Assembly: GCA_027484085.1 (NCBI GenBank)
Contig: JAIXQF010000004.1
Span: 898,162-962,161, forward strand
Length of the DNA: 64,000 nt
Direction of reading: 5' to 3'
From: Actinomycetales bacterium
GTDB lineage: Bacteria; Actinomycetota; Actinomycetes; S36-B12; UBA5976
This document shows, piece by piece, positions 17,001-25,743 of the stretch (position 1 is the stretch's first letter; every line of letters begins with the position of its first letter). Made by a program: the position numbers and the translations under genes. The notes beneath the pieces were generated by a model. That model ran no database searches. It worked only from the letters and a program-made list of their open reading frames with translations, and was not told where the DNA came from.

Positions 17001-17909
17001 ATGCTTGCTTTAGTTGTAAAGCCATCTCTGAATGGCAAACCAAAACTCGCGAAGCTTTTAGAGCGGTTGGCGGAACTTCAACCAGTCGTGCTCGGTGGTT
17101 CAAATGTCGAGGATCTGAGGTCTGAAATTCAAGCATTGTCTTTGCAGGATCCGAATCTGACTGTTGTGGCTTGTGGCGGCGATGGAACTATTCATCTTGC
17201 ACTCAATGCGCTTCCTGATTTATCAATTCCGCTTGCTGTGGTGCCCATGGGAACAGGTAATGACTTTGCTCGATACGTGAAGCTAGGGAAACCTGAGAAA
17301 GCAATTTCCACACTGCTAGATTCTTCGTTCCCCAGTGACACCTCCGTGAAAACAGTGAGTATGGACATGGGGTCCATTGAGCTGTCGGACGGATCGATAC
17401 ATCGGTTTGCTGGTATCGCATCCTGCGGTTTCGATGCCCAAGTTAACGAACGAGCGAACACCTATCGCGGCCCGGCTGGAACTTTGAAGTATCTTGCAGC
17501 CTTGGCGGTAGAGCTAGTCAACTTGAACTCTCGAAAACTAGAAGTAACGTGTGATGGTGGGGATTCCTTGGCTGATGAGTTCACTTTGGTTGCCATTGGG
17601 AATACTTCTTCCTACGGCGGAGGGCTGAGAATGTGCCCCACTGCGAATGCTTACGACCAAGAGTTTGAAGTCACATTTGTGGAAAAGATTTCCCGCCGAC
17701 TTTTGGTGAGAGTGTTACCAAAAGTGTTCTGGGGTGGGCACACCAAGCACCGCCAAGTTATTCAAAAAGTTGCTCAGAAGGTTGAGATCAAGGGCGATGA
17801 GTTCCCAATCTATGCCGACGGAGAGAAAATCGGAATGGGCCCTGCCGTTATCACTATTCACCCAGGTGCCATGCGTGTGTGGCAAGCACAACCAACAGAG
17901 ACGCCGTAA
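17001..17909 (+). CDS. Diacylglycerol kinase-like lipid kinase
   Basis: DAGK catalytic-domain/YegS-type kinase, 302 aa. The nucleotide-binding motif GGDGTIHLALNAL and the following VPMGTGNDFARY are intact, as is the C-terminal half with IYADGEKIG. The family phosphorylates diacylglycerol or similar lipids (DgkB/YegS) at the membrane face; the substrate is not defined here. The start is 8 bp after tatC, and TAGGTT five bases before the ATG resembles a leaderless -10. helY follows after 9 bp. Confidence 0.88.
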   Translation: MLALVVKPSLNGKPKLAKLLERLAELQPVVLGGSNVEDLRSEIQALSLQDPNLTVVACGGDGTIHLALNALPDLSIPLAVVPMGTGNDFARYVKLGKPEKAISTLLDSSFPSDTSVKTVSMDMGSIELSDGSIHRFAGIASCGFDAQVNERANTYRGPAGTLKYLAALAVELVNLNSRKLEVTCDGGDSLADEFTLVAIGNTSSYGGGLRMCPTANAYDQEFEVTFVEKISRRLLVRVLPKVFWGGHTKHRQVIQKVAQKVEIKGDEFPIYADGEKIGMGPAVITIHPGAMRVWQAQPTETP

Positions 17910-17912
17910 TCT
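17907..17912 (+). promoter_or_regulatory. -10 element TAATCT of the helY-like gene
   Basis: TAATCT overlaps the TAA stop of the upstream kinase gene and lies exactly six bases before the ATG at 17919. This suggests a leaderless transcript starting at the helicase start codon. Confidence 0.5.
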
Positions 17913-17918
17913 AAAGAC

Positions 17919-20618
17919 ATGACGGAGTCGCCAGCCCAAAGATATGCGGCGGCAAAATCTCGGACTAAGGAATCCCGCGGATTATTAGGCGCGTTTCAGG
18001 AGTCACTTAGTTTTGTCTTGGATGACTTCCAGCTTCAGGCATGTCGCGCAATTGATGCCGGATCGGGTGTTTTGGTCGCTGCGCCTACTAGTGCGGGAAA
18101 GACAGTAGTTGGCCAATTTGCGGTTTACACCGCACTTTCAAAGCAGTCGCGATGCTTCTACACCACTCCAATTAAGGCCTTGTCCAACCAGAAGTTCAAT
18201 GAATTCGTTGACTTCTACGGCGCAGAGAGTGTTGGATTACTAACCGGTGATAGTTCCATTAACGGTGATGCCCCAATAGTCGTAATGACGACTGAAGTCC
18301 TGCGAAACATGCTTTACGAAGGATCTAGTGGACTTAACGGCTTGAGCCATGTGGTGATGGATGAAGTCCACTATTTAGCAGACCGATCGCGAGGCGCAGT
18401 TTGGGAAGAAGTAATCATTCATCTCTCCGAAGCCGTCTCCGTTGTAGCTCTATCTGCAACCGTGAGTAACGCCGAAGAGTTTGGTGACTGGTTGCGAACC
18501 GTAAGAGGCAAAACCGAAGTGATTGTCGAAGAACATCGCCCAATTCCACTACATCAACATGTAATGGTTGGCGATGAACTGCACGACCTTTTTGTTGATA
18601 AAGCAAAGACTAAGGTCAGTCCAGAACTGCAGCGCATTGCGCGCAACGATCGCCAGCAATCCAGGCATGGATATGGCAGAGGAAACCGGTTTCGCAGTCG
18701 CTACACGCCCTCGCGCGTAGAAGTGATCGAAGAATTAGATCGGGCAGGTTTACTACCAAGCATTACTTTCATCTTCTCGCGCGCTGCCTGCGATGATGCA
18801 GTTTCACAGTGTCTAGCTGGTGGATTGTGCGTTACTACTCCCGAGGAACAACTAATCATTCGTGGGGTAGTGGACGCCCATTTCCCAGATGCGAGTTCCG
18901 AGGAACTTCGAGTCTTGGGCTTTGCTTCCTGGTGTGAAGGACTAGAGAAAGGAATAGCAGCACATCATGCGGGCCTACTTCCTGCCTTTAAAGTAGTGGT
19001 CGAACAGCTGTTCCAAGAAGGGTTAGTCAAGGTAGTTTTTGCTACTGAAACGCTGGCACTTGGAATAAACATGCCGGCCCGAAGCGTTGTACTCGAGAAG
19101 TTAACTAAATGGAATGGATCCGTGCATGCTCCAGTTACTGCTGGTGAGTACACCCAGTTAACCGGTCGAGCTGGAAGGCGCGGGATTGATACTCAGGGTC
19201 ATGCCATTGTGGTTTGGCATAACGAATTGGACCCTGATTCGTTAGCCGGCCTAGCTAGCACTCGTACCTATCCACTTAAATCCAGTTTCAAGCCTTCGTA
19301 CAACATGGCAATCAACTTGATTGGCAAATTCGGAACACATCGAGCCCGTGAACTGCTGGAATCTTCGTTCGCCCAATTTCAAGCCGATAGGTCAGTGGTT
19401 GGATTAGCCACTCAAATGCGCCGAAACGAATCAGCAATCGACGGCTATCAAGAAGCTATGGAGTGCCATCTGGGTGATTTTGAAGGTTACATGGCGTTAC
19501 GTCGTCAACTTTCAAACCTAGAGAAAGACACTAAGCGAGACGGCGTTCGAGAACGCCGACACAATGCAACAAATTTCTTAAACGAAGTGGAGCGCGGTGA
19601 TGTCATCGTCGTTGAATCTGATCGTCGATCTAGTACGCCTTACGTCGTACTAGATGCAGCGCGAGACTCAGATGACCCAAGACCGCGAGTGATGTCTAGG
19701 TCTCGCGTGGTAAAGCGAATTGGTTATAGCGATGTTGGTGACCAAGGCAGAGTGATCGGTCGGATTCGGATTCCAGCCACATTTGATTCTCGTTCTCCAA
19801 AAACCAGGAATTGGTTAGCAGATCAGATAGCTGAAGTTGCCCGCGATGCACCAAGATTTGATCGTGTAGTTCAATCTGAATCAAAAGCTGAGATAGAAAT
19901 GTCGCGGCTAAGGAAGGCGTTGCGTGCCCATCCTTGCCATGGCTGCAACGATCGAGAAGAACACGTTCGTTGGCACGAGCGCATCTATTCAACGCAACGT
20001 GAAATTGAGAAACTTGAGTCTCGTGTCGAATCTCGAACCAGTTCGATTGCGAAAGAGTTTGATCGAATTTGTGACGTGTTGACAGAACTTAAGTATCTAG
20101 AGAAGCAAGAATCAACGCACGTAGTTACCGAAGCTGGTGCAGTTCTGGGACGCATCTATTGCGAGCTCGACCTTTTGGCTGCCGAGTGCTTACGTAGTGG
20201 AATTTGGAAGGATCTATCGGCGGAACAAATGGCTAGTGCAGCCAGCACATTGGTTTATGAGTCGCGCCGTGATGATGATCGAGAAACGCAGGCAATTCCA
20301 GAGGGTCCGTTAGGTATCGCACTGACTGAAATGGTTTACAAGTGGGGTGAACTAAAAGAGATCGAATCTCAGCACCGCATGGACAGTTTGCGAGACATGG
20401 ATCCAGGGTTTGTTTGGCTCACTTTGAAATGGGCCAGAGGTCAATCAATTGCGAGAGTCTTGAAGAGTTCAGACTTGCAGGCAGGGGACTTCGTGCGCTG
20501 GAGCAAACAGGTGATCGATCTCCTAGGACAAATTGCCTTGGCAAGCGAAGATCCTGACGTAGCCAGGGCTGCTCGGGCATCAAGTGATCTAATCAATCGA
20601 GGAATTGTGGCATGGTAA
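17919..20618 (+). CDS. helY: DEAD/DEAH-box RNA helicase, HelY/Mtr4-like
   Basis: Ski2/Mtr4-type superfamily 2 helicase, 899 aa, like M. tuberculosis HelY in length and position. Walker A is APTSAGKTVVG, motif II is MDEVHYLAD, motif III LSATVSN, and motif VI QLTGRAGRRGID. A DSHCT-type C-terminal region closes the protein, and a CHGCN segment sits before it. It probably acts in RNA turnover or remodelling. The exonuclease gene downstream overlaps it by 7 nt, hinting at coupled translation. Confidence 0.92.
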   Translation: MTESPAQRYAAAKSRTKESRGLLGAFQESLSFVLDDFQLQACRAIDAGSGVLVAAPTSAGKTVVGQFAVYTALSKQSRCFYTTPIKALSNQKFNEFVDFYGAESVGLLTGDSSINGDAPIVVMTTEVLRNMLYEGSSGLNGLSHVVMDEVHYLADRSRGAVWEEVIIHLSEAVSVVALSATVSNAEEFGDWLRTVRGKTEVIVEEHRPIPLHQHVMVGDELHDLFVDKAKTKVSPELQRIARNDRQQSRHGYGRGNRFRSRYTPSRVEVIEELDRAGLLPSITFIFSRAACDDAVSQCLAGGLCVTTPEEQLIIRGVVDAHFPDASSEELRVLGFASWCEGLEKGIAAHHAGLLPAFKVVVEQLFQEGLVKVVFATETLALGINMPARSVVLEKLTKWNGSVHAPVTAGEYTQLTGRAGRRGIDTQGHAIVVWHNELDPDSLAGLASTRTYPLKSSFKPSYNMAINLIGKFGTHRARELLESSFAQFQADRSVVGLATQMRRNESAIDGYQEAMECHLGDFEGYMALRRQLSNLEKDTKRDGVRERRHNATNFLNEVERGDVIVVESDRRSSTPYVVLDAARDSDDPRPRVMSRSRVVKRIGYSDVGDQGRVIGRIRIPATFDSRSPKTRNWLADQIAEVARDAPRFDRVVQSESKAEIEMSRLRKALRAHPCHGCNDREEHVRWHERIYSTQREIEKLESRVESRTSSIAKEFDRICDVLTELKYLEKQESTHVVTEAGAVLGRIYCELDLLAAECLRSGIWKDLSAEQMASAASTLVYESRRDDDRETQAIPEGPLGIALTEMVYKWGELKEIESQHRMDSLRDMDPGFVWLTLKWARGQSIARVLKSSDLQAGDFVRWSKQVIDLLGQIALASEDPDVARAARASSDLINRGIVAW

Positions 20619-21598
20619 AGAGCATTAATCAGAAGGCGCCGGTTGTGAAACTTGATTCAGAAGCATCTAAACGAAATCTATATTTCGATACTGCAACGCT
20701 GTACTACCGGGCCTTTTTTGCTGTGCCAGAGAGTGTTACCGCACCAGATGGAACTCCATCGGGAGCGGTTCGCGGATTTCTAGACATGGTTAGCGCAATT
20801 GCTAAACAGTTTCCACCGAATCAAGTTGTGTTTGCGTGGGATGATGACTGGCGACCACAGTGGCGCGTTGACTTGATTCCAAGCTACAAACTTCACCGGA
20901 TCGATGAAACTATTCCAGATCAGTCTGACGCTTCGATCGAGGTCGTTCCCGATGCGCTCTCACCTCAAATTGATGCAATTTCTCTGATTCTAGATTCGAT
21001 TGGATTGCCAAGAATAGGTCAGATTGGGCACGAAGCCGACGATGTTCTAGGTGCCTTAGTCAGTAAAGTCGATGTTCCTTGTGATGTTGTTACAGGGGAT
21101 CGGGACCTTTTTCAATTAGTTAGTGACGATCGAGATTCCCGAGTTGTATCGATCACCAAAGGAGTAAAGAATCTTGAAGTAGTTGATGATGCGTACTTGA
21201 TTAATCGCTATGGAGTTTCCGGCTCTCAGTATGCGGATTTTTCAATGCTTCGAGGTGATGCATCCGATGGTCTGCCTGGCGTTAAGGGAATCGGTGAAAA
21301 AACTGCAGCAAAGTTAGTTAACGAATACCGAGATGTTTCAGGGTTGATTTCAGCCGCTAAAGATTCAACCTCTGATCTTGCATCAGCGGTAAGGCGAAAT
21401 CTTCTGGAGAGCCAGGACTACATGAAAGCTGCTGGCAAAGTTGTGCGCGTAAAGACCACAGCCAAAATTCCAAGGAAGCTTGAGCCACCAAAGTCAGTGT
21501 CCGATGGAAATAGTTTGCATGAACTGGTCGATGCTTGGGGCATAGAGAAGCAGGTTAAGAGATTTCTTAAGACCTTAAACATCGATTGGGTAGCCTAG
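20612..21598 (+). CDS. 5'-3' exonuclease (PolI N-terminal type)
   Basis: A stand-alone flap/5'-3' exonuclease of 328 aa related to the N-terminal domain of DNA polymerase I. Metal-binding acidic motifs are present (LYFDTATLYYRAFF at the start, FAWDDDWRPQWR, EADDVLGALV, VTGDRDLFQLV) and the helix-3-turn-helix DNA-binding segment is GLPGVKGIGEKTAAKL. It likely removes flaps or RNA primers. It overlaps helY by 7 nt. M. tuberculosis has a comparable gene (Rv2090) in the same region. Confidence 0.9.
   Translation: MVKSINQKAPVVKLDSEASKRNLYFDTATLYYRAFFAVPESVTAPDGTPSGAVRGFLDMVSAIAKQFPPNQVVFAWDDDWRPQWRVDLIPSYKLHRIDETIPDQSDASIEVVPDALSPQIDAISLILDSIGLPRIGQIGHEADDVLGALVSKVDVPCDVVTGDRDLFQLVSDDRDSRVVSITKGVKNLEVVDDAYLINRYGVSGSQYADFSMLRGDASDGLPGVKGIGEKTAAKLVNEYRDVSGLISAAKDSTSDLASAVRRNLLESQDYMKAAGKVVRVKTTAKIPRKLEPPKSVSDGNSLHELVDAWGIEKQVKRFLKTLNIDWVA
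21591..21596 (+). promoter_or_regulatory. -10 element TAGCCT of the M24 peptidase gene
   Basis: TAGCCT-AGTCCT-ATG: the hexamer overlaps the exonuclease stop codon and sits exactly six bases before the ATG at 21603. No SD is seen, so a leaderless mRNA is likely. Confidence 0.5.
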
Positions 21599-21602
21599 TC
21601 CT

Positions 21603-22700
21603 ATGTCTCTAATTCATAGTGAGCGAATTGCCACCGTCGCGTCGCAGTTGGCAAAGTCAGCTAATGATGTGCTTTTCATTACGCCAGGTGCTGATCTGCG
21701 TTATCTAACTGGTTATGACGCGTTACCGCTAGAGCGCTTAACCTGCCTGGCAGTTCGAAGCGATGGACGGGCTTGGATGATTGTTCCAACTTTGGAGAAA
21801 CCTTCCGCTCTAGCCCACGGTGTTCCTGACATTGGCATTGAGCTTTTGGATTGGCAAGAGACCGAGAACCCGTATCAACTTTTGATGAGTCAGGTAGGAG
21901 CGATCGAGAGGCCCCTAGTTAACAACTTAATGTGGGTAGAAAAAGCGTTTGGTATTCAGGGATCTTCAGGCGTAACTGTCGAGTTGGCCGGAAAGTTGTT
22001 GTCTAACATTCGGGAAATTAAGTCTGCTCAGGAAATTACGTTTTTACATGAAGCCGGCGCTGCCATTGATGAAGTGCATTCCAATATGGACAAATGGTTA
22101 CGGCCGGGCCGCACTGAGCGCGAAGTCGGCAGAGACATTGCGGAAGCAATCCTCGCAGCTGGTCACGTAACAGTAGATTTTGTCATCGTCGCAAGCGGGC
22201 CAAATGGCGCAAGTCCGCATCACGAATTATCCGATCGCGTAATTCAGGCAGGTGAGCCAGTTGTTGTCGATATTGGTGGCACCATGCCAAGTGGCTACTG
22301 CAGCGATTGCACCCGAATGTACGTTTGTGGGCAGGCTCCATCTGAATACGTTGAACATTACGCAGTCTTGCTTGCGGCCCAAGAAGCTGCAAGGCAGCAC
22401 GCTCGGCCAGGTGTGACTTGTGAATCCGTTGATTCGACTGCCAGAGACATTTTGACCTCAGCTGGGTTAGGTGATCAATTCATCCACCGAACTGGTCATG
22501 GAATTGGGATGGAGACTCACGAAGAGCCTTACATTGTTTCGGGAAATCAGACGCTGTTAGTACCGGGCCATGCTTTTTCAATCGAACCGGGATTCTATTT
22601 CGCTAACAAGTATGGGGCCAGAATCGAAGACATTGTTATCTGCACGGATACTGGAATCTCTAGTGCAAACAACACCTCACGCGAACTTGTGGTTCTTTAG
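21603..22700 (+). CDS. M24-family Xaa-Pro aminopeptidase
   Basis: Creatinase-fold metallopeptidase of 365 aa that probably cleaves Xaa-Pro bonds in peptides. The five metal ligands are visible: two Asp in VVDIGGTMPSGYCSDCTR, His in HRTGHGIGMETHE, Glu in FSIEPGFYF and Glu in ARIEDIVI. The N-terminal creatinase domain carries DLRYLTGYDA. It corresponds to the PepE/Rv2089c position in M. tuberculosis. A second M24 paralogue lies in the aro operon (35465-36514). lnt follows after 6 bp. Confidence 0.92.
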   Translation: MSLIHSERIATVASQLAKSANDVLFITPGADLRYLTGYDALPLERLTCLAVRSDGRAWMIVPTLEKPSALAHGVPDIGIELLDWQETENPYQLLMSQVGAIERPLVNNLMWVEKAFGIQGSSGVTVELAGKLLSNIREIKSAQEITFLHEAGAAIDEVHSNMDKWLRPGRTEREVGRDIAEAILAAGHVTVDFVIVASGPNGASPHHELSDRVIQAGEPVVVDIGGTMPSGYCSDCTRMYVCGQAPSEYVEHYAVLLAAQEAARQHARPGVTCESVDSTARDILTSAGLGDQFIHRTGHGIGMETHEEPYIVSGNQTLLVPGHAFSIEPGFYFANKYGARIEDIVICTDTGISSANNTSRELVVL

Positions 22701-22706
22701 TTACTT

Positions 22707-24161
22707 ATGCGGTACCTTGTCTCGGCCATCGCTGGCGCACTTGTAGCTTGGTCGTTTTATCCGAATCATTGGTGGGCAGCCATTGTGGGTTTCGCGATAC
22801 TGCTCACAACGCTTGATTCTCAGGCTCGAAGTACTCGGTTTAAGCTTGCCGGCTTATTCGCGCTGACTCTCTTTGGATTCCACGTTCGTTGGGTAAGTGT
22901 TCTGGGTAACGATGCCTGGGTAGGTCTCACACTTCTTTGCGCTTTACCTTGGCTGCTTTTTGCGCTGTTACCTATTGATTCCAAATCTAAGTGGTTTCTG
23001 TTGCAACCGGCTGCCATGGTGATTGTTCTCGAGGCGATCAAAAGCACGACTCCGTGGGGCGGATTCCCTTGGGGCCTACTGGCGTTTAGTCAATTGGATG
23101 GACCGCTGGTTAATCTTGCGGCACTGGGTGGACAGGCCATCGTTAGCGGGGCAGTGGTTGTGTGTGCTGCGGCACTTATCAAACTCATTAAGCATCGTAG
23201 TTTGACCTCTGTCCTGATAGTTGTGGTGTGTTTATTGACCGCCCGCAGTGTCGACATTATGCATTCCAATGAGACGATTACATTCTCGGCGATTCAAGGG
23301 AATGTACCCCGAATAGGTAACGAGCTCAGTGTCCAACGAGCTGCGGTCTTAGAAAATCACATTTCAACTACCAAGAAGTTGCTGTCGGAGATCGATTCGG
23401 GAGCATCGCTCGTACCAGATCTCATTGTTTGGCCAGAAAGTGGCACTGACATTGATCCATTGGTACCAGGTATTGCTGCAGATGAAATCAATGTCTTATT
23501 CACCGATAGCGAGATACCAATCCTGATCGGCGCAACTACTTGGAACGGATATGACGCATATTCGGGTGGAAGTGGGCCAACTAACTCAGGAATCTTGTGG
23601 ACAGACTCTGGACCAGGACAAATTTATTCCAAAAACCATCTAGTGCCGTTTGGCGAGTACATTCCGCTTCGCGAGGTTTTGGCAAAGTGGATTACTCGCT
23701 TTGATCAAATACCAAATGATTTCTTGCCAGGGATTGAAACTGGAGTATTCAACATTGCAGATAAGCAAGTAGGCGATGTCATTTGTTTCGAAGTTGCTTT
23801 TACAAATCACATCTACGAAACAATTAATGCTGGCGCGCAGGTAGTTGTGGTTCAGACTAATAATGCGACATATGGCAATACCACCCAGCCGGAGCAACAG
23901 TTTGCGATCACTAGATTCCGCGCCATTGAAACCCAAAGAGCTTTCTTGGTTGCAAGCACTTCAGGAATTTCAGGCTTAATTCAGAATGATGGTTCGGTAT
24001 CTGCGCGCACTAACCAGTTTGAATCGGCCATAGTCACAGGTCAGGCGGTACTGATCAATGACAAAACATTTAGTACTAGGTATCCAAATTGGGTGTTGTT
24101 GGTAAGCATTGCTCTTTTGTTAACTACAACACGAAATCTCTGGTTACGTAAGCAGCAATAG
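22707..24161 (+). CDS. lnt: Apolipoprotein N-acyltransferase
   Basis: Membrane acyltransferase that adds the third acyl chain to the N-terminal Cys of lipoproteins. About six N-terminal hydrophobic helices are followed by a nitrilase domain. The catalytic triad is recognisable: Glu in VWPESGTDIDP, Lys in IYSKNHLVPFGEYIP and Cys in VGDVICFEVAF. It is 484 aa. In M. tuberculosis Lnt is fused to the mannose synthase Ppm1; here ppm1 is a separate gene 47 bp downstream. The FKBP lipoprotein in this window is a potential substrate. Confidence 0.92.
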   Translation: MRYLVSAIAGALVAWSFYPNHWWAAIVGFAILLTTLDSQARSTRFKLAGLFALTLFGFHVRWVSVLGNDAWVGLTLLCALPWLLFALLPIDSKSKWFLLQPAAMVIVLEAIKSTTPWGGFPWGLLAFSQLDGPLVNLAALGGQAIVSGAVVVCAAALIKLIKHRSLTSVLIVVVCLLTARSVDIMHSNETITFSAIQGNVPRIGNELSVQRAAVLENHISTTKKLLSEIDSGASLVPDLIVWPESGTDIDPLVPGIAADEINVLFTDSEIPILIGATTWNGYDAYSGGSGPTNSGILWTDSGPGQIYSKNHLVPFGEYIPLREVLAKWITRFDQIPNDFLPGIETGVFNIADKQVGDVICFEVAFTNHIYETINAGAQVVVVQTNNATYGNTTQPEQQFAITRFRAIETQRAFLVASTSGISGLIQNDGSVSARTNQFESAIVTGQAVLINDKTFSTRYPNWVLLVSIALLLTTTRNLWLRKQQ

Positions 24162-24168
24162 CTAGGCG

Positions 24169-24193
24169 CAGTGAGCCATAACGCGGTTCACTG
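24169..24193. repeat. Inverted repeat between lnt and ppm1
   Basis: CAGTGAGCC and GGTTCACTG form 9-bp arms with one mismatched pair around a 7-bp loop. It begins 8 bp after the lnt stop and ends 3 bp before the ppm1 -10 element. It could be a U-less terminator for lnt or an operator over the ppm1 -35 region. Confidence 0.45.
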
Positions 24194-24196
24194 CCG

Positions 24197-24202
24197 TATT
24201 CT
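24197..24202 (+). promoter_or_regulatory. -10 element TATTCT of ppm1
   Basis: TATTCT-TGAGCA-ATG: six bases separate the hexamer from the ATG at 24209. No SD is present, so the transcript is probably leaderless. Confidence 0.55.
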
Positions 24203-24208
24203 TGAGCA

Positions 24209-24961
24209 ATGACAGTTCGCGCTCTCGGTAAGGTCTTGGTCGTCGTGCCAACCTATAACGAGCGAGAGAGTTTGCCGCTCATTGTCGCTGGAATACGTCA
24301 GTTTGAACCAGATGTTTACATCTTGGTTGCAGATGACAATTCACCCGATGGAACTGGGGAAGTGGCTGAAGCTCTGAAGGCTAATGACCCAGCAATCCAT
24401 GTCCTGCATCGCACGGTTAAGGCGGGCCTCGGAGCAGCGTATCTAGATGCCTTCGGTTGGGCTAAGACAAATGGCTACGACGTAGTTGTTGAGATGGATG
24501 CGGATGGCTCGCATCGTCCAGCTGACCTGTCCAAGATTCTGGATGCATTAAGTGACAGCGATGTAGTTCTTGGGTCACGATGGGTTAAGCAAGGCAAGGT
24601 AGTCAACTGGGCCAAAAGTCGCGAAGTTCTTTCGCGTGGTGGAAATCTTTACACCCGAATGTGGCTAGGCATTCCAGTTAAGGATGCAACTGGCGGTTTC
24701 CGGGCTTATCGGATGAGCGCTTTAGATCAAATGAATATTGATCAAGTTGAGAGTCAAGGATATTGCTTCCAGGTCGACATGGCTTGGCGCGCCGTGAAAG
24801 CAGATCTAAGAGTTACCGAAGTTCCAATCACATTCATTGAGCGCGAACTAGGCGAGAGCAAGATGGATGGTTCGATTGTTAAAGAAGCTTTGTGGCGGGT
24901 TACGCAATGGGGAATTGAAAAGCGTTTGTCCGATCTACAAAAAGTTCTTCAACGCAGGTAA
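24209..24961 (+). CDS. ppm1: Polyprenol-phosphate mannosyltransferase
   Basis: GT2-family glycosyltransferase (250 aa, DPM1-like, no C-terminal membrane helices) that transfers mannose from GDP-mannose to polyprenyl phosphate, supplying donors for lipomannan-type glycans and protein mannosylation. Motifs VVVPTYNERESLPLIV, VADDNSPDGTGEVA, VVEMDADGSHRPADL and the later GYCFQVDMAWRAVK are typical. It is separate from but adjacent to lnt, which mirrors the fused Lnt-Ppm1 of M. tuberculosis and supports the assignment. Confidence 0.9.
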   Translation: MTVRALGKVLVVVPTYNERESLPLIVAGIRQFEPDVYILVADDNSPDGTGEVAEALKANDPAIHVLHRTVKAGLGAAYLDAFGWAKTNGYDVVVEMDADGSHRPADLSKILDALSDSDVVLGSRWVKQGKVVNWAKSREVLSRGGNLYTRMWLGIPVKDATGGFRAYRMSALDQMNIDQVESQGYCFQVDMAWRAVKADLRVTEVPITFIERELGESKMDGSIVKEALWRVTQWGIEKRLSDLQKVLQRR

Positions 24962-25036
24962 ACCCTCTGGAAAACAGTCCACTGCTCAAAAGAGTTGCTT
25001 CGCAAATTTTTCGCATCGGAGTTTTCCAGGGGTTTA
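24959..25036. terminator. Long inverted repeat between convergent ppm1 and rbpA
   Basis: TAAACCCTCTGGAAAAC (24959-24975, starting in the ppm1 stop) and GTTTTCCAGGGGTTTA (25021-25036) are inverted copies differing by one missing base, separated by 45 bp. A small TTGC-TTC-GCAA hairpin followed by ATTTTT lies in the loop. The position between convergent genes suggests bidirectional termination or RNA stability control. Confidence 0.45.
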
Positions 25037-25105
25037 CTGGACCTTGACGGACAGTTTTCTGGAGCGGGTACTTACGAAAACGTACCCAACGCGTAGAAAA
25101 TCGTT

Positions 25106-25435
25106 TTAGGAAGCTTTTGCGCGGATGACTTCTAGGCGCTCTTTTAGGATGCCTTCAAGTTCTTTGATGCTGCGGCGCTCTAACAACATGTCCCAGTGGC
25201 TACGCACGTGCTTTGGTGCTGCCGCCGGCTGAGCCTGGACGCCTTGTCGTTGGCCCTCAGAGCCACAGGCACACGGCCAGGTGTCCGGGATCTCGTCGGC
25301 TTCAACTGAGAATGGCATAGTCACGCGATGTTCGTTCTCGCAGACGTAAGTTGTTAGTTGCCTTGGTGCGTACAGTCCAGGATCAACTTCATAGCTAGTT
25401 GCGCCTAGACGCGTCCCACGCATTGCTTCACCCAT
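25106..25435 (-). CDS. rbpA: RNA polymerase-binding protein RbpA
   Basis: Actinobacterial transcription activator, 109 aa, that binds RNA polymerase and group 1/2 sigma factors and stabilises the open complex. The N-terminal MRGTRLGATSYEVD, the core CENEHRVTMPFSVEADEIP with WPCACGSEG, and the C-terminal sigma-interaction helix (HWDMLLERRSIKELEGIL) are all present. I choose the ATG at 25435 because GAGG lies six bases before it; the ORF track uses an ATG four codons upstream. A possible -10 (TAAGGT) lies just upstream. Confidence 0.94.
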   Translation of the reverse strand: MGEAMRGTRLGATSYEVDPGLYAPRQLTTYVCENEHRVTMPFSVEADEIPDTWPCACGSEGQRQGVQAQPAAAPKHVRSHWDMLLERRSIKELEGILKERLEVIRAKAS

Positions 25436-25497
25436 AATCAACCTCATTTACCTTATGAACTTGTTGTATGGCTGTGATACCCAGATTGATTGGTATT

Positions 25498-25539
25498 GAA
25501 ACCCTGCGGTAATTGATGAGATTAGAAACCCTATGGTTA
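25498..25539. repeat. Direct repeat pair upstream of rbpA
   Basis: GAAACCCTGCGGTAA and GAAACCCTATGGTTA are spaced 27 bp start to start, about 50-90 bp upstream of the rbpA promoter region. Tandem sites of this sort often bind a transcription factor; none is identified. Confidence 0.4.
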
Positions 25540-25665
25540 CTCACAATATTGGGTTACCAAGTACCCGATAAGATACATTATGTCAAGTAACAAAGATTCC
25601 AAGAACGGGAGCCACTACGGAAATGTGAACATGTGGAGATGACTGCAAGCCCCCAGAGCACGTCA

Positions 25666-25710
25666 CAGCCAACCCTTAGTCGGTTCTGTAATGCAACTAA
25701 GGGTTGGCTG
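25666..25710. terminator. Perfect 15-bp inverted repeat after gcvP
   Basis: CAGCCAACCCTTAGT (25666-25680) and ACTAAGGGTTGGCTG (25696-25710) are exact inverse complements around a 15-bp loop. It lies 33 bp after the gcvP stop. No T-run follows on either strand, so it would be a U-less terminator or an mRNA-stabilising hairpin. Confidence 0.6.
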
Positions 25711-25743
25711 GACTGAACTCTATGAAAAGGCCAAATCAGTGAT

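Larger units (their letters stand above)
25436..25743. other. Noncoding region between gcvP and rbpA
   Basis: This 308-bp gap has no convincing gene. It holds a possible rbpA -10 (TAAGGT on the minus strand, about 25447-25452), two direct copies of GAAACCCT-N2-GGT-N-A 27 bp apart (25498-25512 and 25525-25539), and a perfect 15-bp inverted repeat (25666-25710). A small regulatory RNA is possible but not shown. Confidence 0.5.
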
